A stretch of DNA of 64,000 nucleotides from contig NMRA01000140.1 in NCBI GenBank assembly GCA_002633005.1, forward strand, positions 360,367 to 424,366, given 5' to 3'. This stretch comes from Phoronis australis. Lineage: Eukaryota; Phoronida; Phoronidae. Below, in pieces: positions 15,321 to 25,844 of the stretch. The translations under genes were made by a program, and so were the position numbers. The notes under the pieces are model-generated. The model ran no database searches. It had not been told where the DNA came from and was given only the letters and a program-made list of their open reading frames with translations. Position 1 is the stretch's first letter; each line of letters opens with the position of its first letter.

Positions 15321-15655
15321 GTAACACCGAAGCGATATTACAGTTCACCCATCATATTATATACCTTAAAAGCTTTAAATATTTTGAAAAAAATGAGGAT
15401 ATTTTCTCATTTTTCATCAAAGATTGGTAATGTTGTAGATGTGCTTCCGGTGAATTATATGAGCCTCTGTTAGCTACTCGCTAACGGGCAATTGCCTATT
15501 AGCTGAATAGTTAGCACGCTTGCCGGTTTTATGGGGGTCGCGGGTTCGATCCCCGGGTCGGGTAATCTCGGCTATTACTACAGTAACACCGAAGCGATAC
15601 TAAAGTTCATCCATCATATCTTGTACCTTAAAAGCATTAAAAATTTTGAAAAAAG
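15321..15655 (+). repeat. Direct repeats bracketing a tRNA-like block
   Basis: A segment of about 70 bp starting GTAACACCGAAGCGATA occurs at 15321-15390 and again at 15583-15653, with only scattered differences (TTCACCCATCATATT against TTCATCCATCATATC). A second short duplication, CATCAAGGATTGGTAA against CATCAAAGATTGGTAA, lies at about 15309 and 15417. The tRNA-like block 15492-15565 sits between the two main copies. This looks like a composite mobile repeat or a segmental duplication around one. Confidence 0.7.
15492..15565 (+). repeat. tRNA-like / SINE head
   Basis: It contains an A-box-like D arm (TAGCTGAATAGTTAGCACGC) and a B box (GGTTCGATCCC) at normal spacing. TTGCCT at the start can pair with GGGTAA at the end using wobble pairs. 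The seventh acceptor pair and the T stem are imperfect and there is no clean anticodon stem. I therefore read it as a tRNA-derived element head rather than a working tRNA gene. Confidence 0.55.
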
Positions 15656-16873
15656 AAGTACCTCGATAACCATGTTAGAACTCATTGAAAATGAAAATGG
15701 TCAGTTTTGAGAAATAATTGTGTCCTAAATTCGAGAGATTTTATTGACCAACACTGTCTGAATTTTGGACAAGTTAAAAATAGTCAGCAGTGCCTATCAT
15801 GGGGGGTTGTATTGTTGACCCATGTAGCTAATTGATTCATGCCATGTTCACACAGGACGATTGATCAATTTTCAAGAGCAGTGTCTAGTAAAAATTGGTG
15901 ATCACAGAGCTGGTTTTTGCATTTCTATCAAGATGAAATGTTGTGATTACACATGTACCCTATACAAGAGACTGAACTTTGCTCCCAAATACAAAGTTTA
16001 CCCCTTCCTTTGAATACATTCCGAAGTCAGGAATAAAAACATGGGCTCATGCAACCAACATACTTGTTGAAATTGGAAATGCAGAAGTGTGCAGAGGAAC
16101 AATAGACTGTGTTGGCACTGTCAATTGGCTTCACACTGACTGAGAAGGGCTTTTGAAGACAGGCAGAAAAGTTAGGATGTGTGAATAACAGATTAGCACA
16201 GTAAACAGGGAATTATTCAATCAAGTGACTGGCTTGTGAGTTTGGACAGACCCAACAAGATCATGCTTGTGTATGGCTAGACTATGCCACTTACGTAGCA
16301 GCAAAACTTACAAAATCGCCACCACTAAAAGTGATTAAAACGGATAACTACCCAAAAAGCTCACTATTTTTTCTAAAACAGGCAAATGTCTCTTTTTCGT
16401 CCGAAAGTGATTTTTAAGCATCCAAAAAGTTCTTTTCGAAAAAGGGGGGTTTCACTTCTGAAACTTATAATATATCGCGTACTGCAGCATCCTGATTGGT
16501 TACTGACATGAAACACCAGCTTGGGATCCCATTTTGTGAGCAAGTTAACAACACATTAATTGACAAGTGAGAACAACTTAAAATATTGCAACGTTGTTTC
16601 AAAGGTTAAAACATTGAGACATTAACAATAGTTTGCATGGACACTAGTATTAGACACCCTCATATAATTACTCAGCAAGAGTGCAACAGGTACTGGTATT
16701 TCTGCCATGTCTACAGGTTTGCGCAACTTGCATTAGGGCAAGTTAACCCAAAACAAATTACCATACCTTGAAGAGGTGGGGTAAAATTGTCACACATGGG
16801 TCAAGTTGCCTCACCGCAAATCGTAACTAAACTTCTACTAAACCCAAGGATAACTCGTTCCATGAGATACTTG

Positions 16874-16944
16874 CATGGGCAGCGCAGCAGTGAAATAAGT
16901 GGGAGGGCCATAGCCCTTCAGCCCCCTATGGTGTGCCGCCCATG
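16874..16944 (+). mobile_element. 71-bp inverted-repeat element family A, copy 2 (best preserved)
   Basis: Begins CATGGGCAGCGCAGCAGTGA, core AAATAAGTGGGAGGGCCATAG, and ends CCCCTATGGTGTGCCGCCCATG. The ends form an inverted repeat of about 13 bp (CATGGGCRGCRCA). It is one of five copies in the window and is too short to encode anything. It behaves like a very small MITE. Confidence 0.7.
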
Positions 16945-19900
16945 ACTAAGATAACTCATAGTTTGGTGACATTTGAAATTGAACACGCACACCTCAAATG
17001 TGCTGATCCAGTGACGTGGACATACCATGGTCACAGCAGTGGAACACATCCTAGTATGAACACCATGAACCAGATTTTCTTCACCATGCTACAAAAACTC
17101 GATTCTATGAATTTCTGAGTGACCAAGACTTGTAAGAGTAACAAATGTTCACAATTCGTAAAAGCAGGCGGAGTACGCATCACACAATGAAAATTAAAAT
17201 GGCTCCAATTCGTTAATGATAAAGGAATCTTGCGGTGATAGGTCAGCCGCAATTCAGGAATTTTGCAGCAGCAGGGGGCTGATAACCGAATATTATCAGG
17301 AGACTTCTCTGTGTAACATTGGCTGACCGAGAAACACTGTGTCCCTTCACCATTCAGTCACAGATGCAAGAAATTCAGAGCTGACTACTAAGTAGAAGAT
17401 GGTCAATCAAAAAGATCCACATAAATTGCACATGCCCCAGAAACAGAAAAACACATTCAGAAACATCAAAGGGAAGGACTGTGTTGGAAAATCAATATAA
17501 AAAGTGTAGAACATGACTATAACTTAATCAGTTGAAGCATTTCGTCTTGTATAGCTGGCTAAAAACAAAATCGAATCAGGTCTCATAGGATTCCAGTTCC
17601 GTTAACTCGGGACGCACGCAATGGGCACATGTGCCATTTTCGAATTCCCAGTTTTAGGATTGGCCAATGCCAATAACAGAAATAGAATCCTGTCAGGGTG
17701 AAGAATATCACAAAATCGATTTTATAAAAGTAAAAGGTATAATTTGATTTTCATTTTTAAGCAGCTAAACAGCTAGCAAAGTGTAGTTTTAAAGTTATGA
17801 ATGCTCTGATTACAAAGTTACTTTGAACATAGAAGAGCCAAAATCAACAGTTGATCTGTGCTGTATTCATGAGAAATGGTCATTGATGTCATAGGACTGA
17901 CCTATTTATGAATAGAATTCCTATTGCACCATTTTCGAATTTCAGTACAGAACAACCTCAATAAAATTGACAATTATTCAACGTACTTCTTGACCTGTGA
18001 GGATTGGTATACATGTTATTTTTCGTTACAGAAAACAAGTGTTATCATGGTTAAGGAAATTTCTGAGACCGGGTTTATTAAGAGCAAAAGGCCTACCACT
18101 TCAATTTTTGTTTTTCGTCAGGTCAGCAAGATAAAATATATAGCTTTATTCAGTTCAATCAGCAAAGCAAAACACACAGAGTTTATTATTCAGACGACAG
18201 TAATATCAAGGTCCCCAAAAGAATTGACAAGAACAAGGGCGGCTGTAACCAAAGCCAGCGAGTTTTGCATGTGGTTGAGGTCCTTTCAACGCACACTACA
18301 GCATAATACCTCAGGATTACTTGTCACATAGCAAGGTACATTTCAAAAGAACAACTTCTTTATGCCAGCTTAAGTGATGTGTTATTCAGGCATCAAGTTT
18401 CTTGTAAGCCACACAGTCTGGCTATCAAAAGGCTGTTTTCAAAACCAAAACACTCTTAAGGTTTTAGGTGTTTGTAAACCCCATAACATGAACTCCTCTC
18501 TGTAGGGGTCAAGTTACCTACAACAGATAAATCTTTGAATAACCAACAACCTGCAAATGTTATTGGGCACACATTTCCCCCAAGACGTTTTATTTTAATA
18601 CAGAGCTTGATTTGATGACCTGCAAGTTGCCAATCCGGCCTGAGATTTCATTTGGCAGCCTGGTAAAAATGCCAAGTAGCCACAGAGTCACCACGCACAA
18701 ATCCGAGCAAGCACTAAATAGCAGAAAGTTAAAAGATGGGAGTCGGAAGTGTTCGGCAAAAACCGCACGGGCCCGTTAATGATTGATGCACAGACAATAG
18801 CTGAGGCTGGAGAAAATACCGGGCCAGTTTGATGAATTTGTCATTGCTGAGTGCACAATAATCCCAATTTTTCAGTTTGACTAAAAAAAGGTCGCACGGG
18901 TGTTCTGAGGCAGCCTAAGTTCAGGGGAATACACTCACACACATATGCTATGAGTTGAAAAAAGCTCCCTTGCTGCAACAACAGGGCGACAATGCGACAA
19001 TGACTGAAGTGAAGCAAAAGTAGACACAATAGATAGTGGCAGGACAATCAGGGCAACTGAAGCTCTGCAGTACATCTCTGAACAGGCAAATTAAGTGGCA
19101 CTACATTCACTGGCAGAATCTTTAAGTGGAAAATGACAGAAGATGGCTGCTAATGTGGAAATTGACCTGCTGCACAAAGGGTGAGGGGACTCCGGAGTTG
19201 TACTGACCCCACTTGGCCTGAATCAACTGGGGATTCATGAACGGGGTGTTAGGGGAATGACAACCCAGGAATGACAGCTCTTTGAACACCTGTCCACTGA
19301 ACAACTGTTGGTTCAGACAACCCACAAAATGAAACTCTGGGGACAAGTTCTTCAAGCTGGTGGAAGAAGTACTGGTTTATTTCATTATTCTTAGGTATTA
19401 AAATGAATTTACTTTTTGACACACGTCCCCATTTTGTCTGAAGAAACCCACCTCCTATACAAAGCTTATGACAGGCCTGCAATGCTCAAATTTTGCGAAA
19501 CAACAATTGCTGCCTGGAGTTGTGCAGTAGCAATTGACTTGACATTCTCAATTTATTGCCAATTACAGAAAATTTTCATGTAAAATTCAGTTTCAGCCAT
19601 ATTAAGTTTGACGAAAAACACAAGTGTCTTGTAGTTTGCAGGTGTATAAAGTCTAGCAAGCTATATTATGCAAGACCAAACTAATCATACAAAATACTAT
19701 TTCCTCCATCATAATGACTACTTCTGTTAACAGCAAGTGCCTGGTTATGACTATTCTGGTGGCAATCCAATTATAGAAGGGTTTAGCCACCTCACTAACT
19801 CTACTGTTGATTCCCCTTCATTCTCCGTCATGAGGGTAGGCCACTGTGACAATGAATTCAGGCTCCGTCTAGCCATCAACGACATGGATTTCGGGTCATC

Positions 19901-19992
19901 TTGTCTGAATACGGTACTTTAGGCCCGTGCTGTAGGTGGCAAATTCAGAGAAGCTGTAATTTGACTTATGGCACTCCAATGTTTTGGGCTTA

Positions 19993-20152
19993 GAAGCAGA
20001 ATTAAGGGGGAGGGGGATCTTGCCCCCTCCCCCCCTAAAATTTTCCCAGATTCCATGTGGCAGTTCAAGGGATCCGAATGTCTGATGGGCAAAATCCTAG
20101 CTAATACTCTGCTCTGCTCTCCCCCCCCCCTAACTCAACTCCTGGATCTCCC
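19993..20152 (+). mobile_element. Inverted-repeat element family B, degenerate copy
   Basis: It starts near AAGCAGAATTAAGGGGG and continues with CCTAAAATTTTCCCAGATTCC, TGGCAGTTC, GATGGGCAAAATCCTAGCTAA and CCCCCCTAACTCAACTCCTGG. The same ordered landmarks occur at 60831-60984. The ends derive from a GGCGGATTTAGG...CCTGGATCCGCC inverted repeat that is eroded here. Confidence 0.65.
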
Positions 20153-21221
20153 GGGGTTAGCATATTGTTAAAAAGTGTACATGCGAGTAACATCTGCTGT
20201 GTTCAATACAATACAACATGTTTTTACAGCTCAATATTTTCTTTGTTAGGCTCAAACTTAGGGACGAACAACACTTAACATGCAGATCACAAACAACTTT
20301 ACCAAAGTAAACAAAACGATTGATTTTATGGCAGAGGATTGAATGCGATCCCATATATGTACAGAGTAAATATTAGACAAAGTACAAAGTACAAAGACAT
20401 TGACTATTTAATAATTTCCTAACACACTTGTTATTAAACAGGATACTTGAAATCGATAAAATTTAACGGATTCGCGACGAGGACAGTGGTTAGTTCAGTG
20501 CAATAACAATTCACCGCGTAATTTGAGTTTTAAGTGGCCAATGCCTTAACGCAACACACAGGTTACGGTGAAATTACCTCAATTCTACTCACAATATGGC
20601 AGACAAATGAAATTTAATTTTTTGTTCATTTTATTACGGCAGCAAATATGCTTTAAATACAGCTTTTAAGTTCTATCTGCTTACAGAAAGACAATGTTTT
20701 GAGAAATTGTAGGCATTCATAATGAGTCTTTGAAGATGACGAAAAGACAACGTTGACAATTATTTTTGTCTGAAATTTGTGAGATTTTACTGCGCATAGG
20801 TTATCTGCTGGAGGCGAATGGCATTAAATCCTAACCCTGCAGAGATGCGACACTGAAATGTGACTTACATTTACACTTAAAAGAGGGCGTGCAAAATAGG
20901 TAATTAACTCAGACTTAATACCAGGCGAAACTGTTACAAAATCTAAAATTGCCATATTACCCCCAACAGAAAGTCTGATGACTAAGGTGTTCTTGTGAAA
21001 TCTCAGGGTGTCTTAAGTTGAAACAGGTGTGTTTAAATATTGTGCTAGGTCAAGGTGAATTTATACACCACTAAGCAAGGTAATATTACTACTATGTAGT
21101 ATGTAGGAATGTAGCGACTTAACACAAACCAAAGCAAATAAATAACCACACCTGGTCACTGGGAAACGGCACAAAGGGGAATTAATTACGCAATTACTGG
21201 TGTCAAAGAGGCGCTACTTAC

Positions 21222-21492
21222 GAATTTTAACACTTTTATGGTCCAAACTCTCTACGGTTTCTTCCAAAGACCATATTTTGGCCTTGACCTGCTGAGATCT
21301 CATAAATGTAACCATGCATTCCTTCTCCAACTCCAAGAACATGTTGTTGGCGTGCTGCATCAAAGTTCCAAGTTGCCGCAACACGTTGGCGAGCGCGGCG
21401 TTCGAAAATGCATCGAAATCGCCACATAAGCTAGGTGGAACGACCAACCCTTTAGTGGGACCTAGGTCCACACTTCGTTTTATGAAAGGCAT
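21222..21492 (-). CDS. First coding exon of an NHS-family (WAVE-homology domain) protein
   Basis: On the minus strand, an ATG at 21492 opens MPFIKRSVD and the exon runs 90 codons plus one base to a consensus donor (C|GTAAGT, the GT at 21221-21220). The N-terminus MPFxKR, followed by SNAALANVLRQL, then HANNMFLELE and ESLDHK, matches the WAVE-homology domain of Nance-Horan syndrome family proteins (NHS, NHSL1, NHSL2). In those proteins this domain binds the WAVE/Abi complex and regulates actin at the cell edge (family knowledge). WASF proteins share the fold, but SNAALAxVLRQL is closer to NHS. The open frame continues 26 codons upstream to 21570; I prefer the internal Met because family members begin MPF. 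The remaining exons would lie at lower coordinates or beyond the window; I could not find them. Confidence 0.72.
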
Positions 21493-21570
21493 AGCGAAAT
21501 TGACGAGTTTACGACAAAGTTTCACGAAAAAAGCTCGAGAGAGCGCGTAACTGCACCGCCACTCGCTCAC

Positions 21571-24432
21571 CGTACATGACCCCTCTCAGCTGTAGTAGCT
21601 GTTCCCACAAATAAACGCCCTCCACGAGTTTGAGCGCACAACACGTTTCTTTCTTTAATTAACTACGCTGTAGATAAAAAGTTCAATGAAAGTAATTGTG
21701 ATAGGTTTTGTATTCGTTCATGTTTGCTATTTGCTTTTCACTGACTGGATATGTGACTATTTTTTGTACAGTTCATGCAATGAAATGGGTAATCATTTTA
21801 AATGCAAGAGCCTCGTGTTAAAAGTCGATTGGCCAAAACTTATTGGTGCAAGGGACGCGGCACCGAAGGAGCGGATCGGTTGGCGCGTAAAGCTTTATGA
21901 ACATACTGGTCAATAACCAAAAGTTCACCATAATTCTTAACCCTAGTCATGATGTATTGACTTTAAAAAGACAGGAAAAATCATGCTTACCGTAATATGT
22001 TTGTTTAAACTCTACGCGGCAAGCAGTTAGCCGGAATAATCAGTCATGACGAGATGCGTGTTTTTTTTTTGTTGCGTGGCGAAATTTTTTCGCCAATTAT
22101 GTTGCCCTGACATCAAGTTTTTTGTTCGCACCCTACAGTTCATATGTTCCTTCCGATTCGCACAAAATTCATACACAACCAAGTTAGTCTGGTTCCGGAA
22201 TGTTTGGAAACCTATTTTTTCGTTTTTTTTTATTCCAATAGTCGCTGGCCGGGCAGCGTATTTTCTTTCCGCCCTTCCATAGGTTGACGGAAACATTCGG
22301 TCCTTTTTGGGCCTGGGATAACAATGTTGTTACATGAGCGGAGCACCACTGAAATAAGTTGGGGGGGGGGGGGGGGNNNNNNNNNNNNNNNNNNNNNNNN
22401 NNNNNNNNNNNNNNNNGCCATTGGGGCTATAGCCCCCCGGCCCCCCAGCCCCCTATGGGTGCGCCAACCATGCACTGTTGGCCCGCCGAGTCATGAATGT
22501 CATAGTTCTCCCCTCACAGTCTGATTCAAAATACAGACCTATGCAATGACCTAGTCAGTCAAGAGAAATAAAACTATAGATCTTCATGAGATAGTGGAAA
22601 ATCCCCGCGACACATTGTGGAAAATCATACCTAGGAATACCGCCGGACACTGTCGGACAGTCCAATCCCAATTCGGTTGCACCGGCCAAGCCTTAATCAC
22701 TGACCCGATACCACCCCAAAGTCATATGAAAGCTCAATGCATTTCGCTCTTGTTTACCTGTCAAAGTTAAAGTCATTCACATTTCACCGCTTTTTAACTG
22801 TCAGCGTTAATTTTTTAACCGAAGCGCTCTCAGATGGGGTTTTAAATAACATTATTACACCTTGCCCGGAATGACTAGTGGATCCGGCGACTCATAGGCA
22901 TATGCACCAGTTTAGAATCGGCAACTTCACAGTTGGCTAACCCCAAAAAACTCGGAAATTTGTTTAGTCTCTGATGGTTTCGATGTTCTTGTTTCTAACG
23001 GGTAATTGCTGGATTATTATGGGACCGCCTTTTTATGAGAATCAATACGCCAAACTAGAGTTTAGTTTTTACTAGGGCAAGTAAGCAAGGACAACATAGA
23101 ATGGAAGCACTTTGGGGTTTTAAAAACATGATCACGCTCATCCGAGCTTGAATTATTGTTGATTGGAAATACCAGCAACTTGAGTAACGTAACATGCGCC
23201 AGTCACCAGAGTGCGATCGGGTTGGATCAATGGAAGAATTTTGTTAAGTCATGGTTTCGGTGTTTTCGTTGGAAACGGTAACAGACTCTTATCAACGATG
23301 GTAAAGAATACATGACATCAATTTTATGAGAGTAATAGCCAACTGAACAGGGCAAAGTGACCCACCCGACAAAAATTCTGAGAGCCAATGTACTTCCGAA
23401 CTTAGAGGAGGTACTGGACTATATTTTTCATGGGGGTGTGCATCCGAAATCAGAATACCAACCGCGCACTTAAAAAGGGGACTTGAAAAAGGGTCACATT
23501 TGAAGGGAGCTTCCATGAAGAAGTCATCTTACCACTTTGCCTTGTGTGTAGTGGTTCACATAAACCGCCTTTTGTATGGATTCTTGGACAGGTGTCTCTT
23601 GGACATTGTAGGCGAGAAATTTGATTTATAAACCTCAGCGAGGAATCGAACCTGCAACCCCAGTCGGCACTCTGATGGCGGAGCTTAATTAATTGTACTT
23701 GATCAGAAATGGCAGCGTATTTTAAGCACATTTTAAACTCGTAGCCTCACTCGCCTCGATTTCATCAACGTTTGACAGACATTGGAGAGAATTGGAGAGT
23801 TGAAATAAATTCACAAAAATACAACGGATTTTGTTTTCCTATAAATTGTAACTCCGGTCAATGTTGATTTCAAGAACTCTGTTCGATCCAACATTAGCCA
23901 CAAATCTGCATTTTTCGGACAATGTCCCTTTAACCGTCTCATAGTCAATAAGTATGAGAAAAGATTTCACCGTGTAAAAATTATACAGTTCAATACTTAA
24001 CTTTAAAAGAATAGATGAGGCAAAACAGATGCATAGTTGGTTTTGACCTCTGTATTTCTGAAACTTGAACCGGTGGTACGGTATTTTTTAGTTGGTCACT
24101 TATTCAGGAAAGATAATCCTGAAGACGAGAGATGCGGGATTTTTTCCATTCACCTCTTGACAAATCATGTCGCTTCAAACCTCGCGTACGTTCCTTTGAG
24201 CATCTTTTCAAAAAAATTGATGTAGGCAGGCGTTTTTTTAATTCCAGCCAAGTTCCCGTGTTTATTCTTTTTGAAAAATATACAAAAGCATGTAAACAAG
24301 GGCGTGGGATTTTCCAAATCATGAGTGAAAAGATCACATGTTATGTTTGCTCATCTCAGGTGGATTTTATTTTTTTAAAGGTGAGCAACTGAAAAAATAT
24401 CCCACCAAAGTGGGATCACAATGACGCAAGCT
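21571..24432. other. Intergenic, repeat-rich; no gene recognised
   Basis: It lies upstream of the NHS-like exon (minus) and upstream of bestrophin (plus), so promoters of both could be here, but I see no clear TATA/CCAAT pair. Contents include a family-A element with the assembly gap (22333-22472) and two related 'TTTCGATG...TTTTATGAGA' modules (about 22975-23045 and 23250-23345) that recur at 63664-63745. The ORFs present are short and unrelated to known proteins. Confidence 0.55.
22333..22472 (+). mobile_element. Family A inverted-repeat element interrupted by the assembly gap
   Basis: Begins CATGAGCGGAGCACCACTGA, then AATAAGTT and a G-run. The G-run enters 40 Ns (22377-22416) and the sequence resumes as GGGGCTATAGCCCC, closing CCCCTATGGGTGCGCCAACCATG. 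The G homopolymer is the likely cause of the gap. Gap length, and therefore element length, is unreliable. Confidence 0.65.
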
Positions 24433-24512
24433 CATGGGCGGTGCAGCACTGAATATAAGTGGGGCCTATAGCCCCCGCCCACCCCCAGCCCCTACGTTGC
24501 GCGTCGGCCATG
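24433..24512 (+). mobile_element. Family A inverted-repeat element, copy 4
   Basis: Begins CATGGGCGGTGCAGCACTGA, core GGGGCCTATAGCCCC, and ends GCGCGTCGGCCATG. It lies nine bases from another family-A copy, forming a tandem pair. Confidence 0.65.
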
Positions 24513-24520
24513 CCCAGTCG

Positions 24521-24587
24521 GCCGCCGCGCAGCACTGAAATAAGAGGGGGCTAACAGCCCTTCCCAGCCCCCTATGGTGTGCCGCCT
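24521..24587 (+). mobile_element. Family A inverted-repeat element, copy 5
   Basis: Begins CCGCGCAGCACTGAAATAAG, core GGGGGCTAACAGCCC, and ends CCCCTATGGTGTGCCGCC. It lacks the outer CATG on both sides. It sits directly after copy 4. Confidence 0.6.
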
Positions 24588-25665
24588 CTGTAATAAGGGG
24601 GCCCATGGTAGCGGAAACCTCCCCGGACTACCTTAGGGCGCCGGGACACTACCAAAAACGACACCAACATGGTATGTGAGTCGACAATATTTCTTCCACA
24701 AATAGTGGTTGTGCTGTTCCTTACATCTTTCGGCGCCAGTCGGAGCACATTGATCTACCTCCGATTAGACAGCGACATCTTTAGGGTATGATGTAAACGA
24801 GTGTTATTCGAATTTCGACATTTTCCAGATCAGTGATGTATTGGTTCCTGTTTTGTTTTCCCCGCGATATTCTGATTTTCGGTCAGTAATGCCAGTGCTG
24901 GAAAATATAAAACTCGACTCTGTGTGTATGTAAATTGTAGCCTAGCTTATATGAGGCAGCAATGCTTTAACTAACAGGTTAGTAGAATTTAACCGCCTAG
25001 CCAACGTGTATATTTGATCAATGTGAACATTTCCTTGTTATTGTCGGCGACAGAGTTCCCACGATCGATCCACAGACCACAGCCAGGCACAGGAAGATGA
25101 CTTATCGTAGAAGCCTTACGTCCTTACAAACGTCTCAGGGTTTCTTCATGGTTTTGCTGGTCTCTCCATAGTTGGGCCTCAATGTTAAAAAATCCACCAG
25201 TATCGATTATCGAGACTTGATCCCAGTATCTCCGCTCGGTGGAAGCCAAATGTCCAATATTGCCTTTGCGGCTTTGCGCTTTAGACATCGGTTTGTGAGA
25301 CACAACTGTGCTACACAAATCCAGGATAATTTTGTTGCAACTTGGACAATAGCACTTACATGGGTGCTACTTTTTGAGAACCAGTTTGATGCTGGTATGT
25401 CCTAGTTTATACTAGTGCGTAGTAATGTAATAAAGTAGTTCACTTATTACATCTCGCCTGTGATGTGTATTTTCATCGTTCCATACGAAAAAAAATAGAA
25501 CATAATAGATGCCTGTTATTCAGTGCTGAAAACTTGTTCTCAAAATGTGGGACCCTTGCAAGTGACTATTAGCGCACCCTGTAGGCCTGCTTTTTCAGAT
25601 TCGCCATCAACTCCAGGCTCAGAGTTTCAGTCCAATAACTCAATCAGGTGTGACTTAATATAAGG

Positions 25666-25844
25666 ATGACAGTGACATACACAGCTGAAGTAGCGAGTAG
25701 TGGTCTGGGAACCTTCTTGAAACTGTTGCGACGTTGGAAGGGAAGTGTGTACAAGTTACTGTGGAAGGACTTCTTAATATTTGTGCTGTTGTTCTACTTT
25801 ATAAACATCATCTACAGATTCGCTTTGAATGAAGGGCAGAAAAG
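25666..25844 (+). CDS. Bestrophin exon 1
   Basis: Codons 1-59 plus two bases of R60. The start context is AGG ATG with A at -3. It encodes the cytosolic N-terminal strand and first membrane helix ([15 protein letters not shown]). The donor is AAAAG|GTATGT. Confidence 0.93.

Larger units (their letters stand above)
1..21221. other. Gene-poor stretch, repeats only; no coding exon found
   Basis: I found no open frame with recognisable protein similarity on either strand. The ORFs here are short, low-complexity and overlap on opposite strands. If the NHS-like exon at 21222-21492 (minus) is real, part or all of this DNA is its first intron, since the donor site points leftward into it. In vertebrate NHS genes the first intron is very long (established knowledge), which fits. 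Recognisable contents are listed separately: SINE 5749-5965, GT repeat 3736-3780, inverted-repeat elements at 11025-11296, 14453-14526, 16874-16944 and 19993-20152, and a tRNA-like block at 15492-15565. A single N sits at 1765. Confidence 0.6.

Noticed and set aside
15128-15430. 100-codon ORF upstream of the tRNA-like block
   Set aside because: Its C-terminal half is the AT-rich direct repeat; no protein similarity.
17924-18331. 135-codon ORF on the plus strand
   Set aside because: No recognisable domain or splice context, and it sits in repeat-rich DNA; most likely chance.
20950-20998. CTGATGA...GAAA as a second hammerhead
   Set aside because: Stem II does not pair convincingly and no stem III follows; a chance match.
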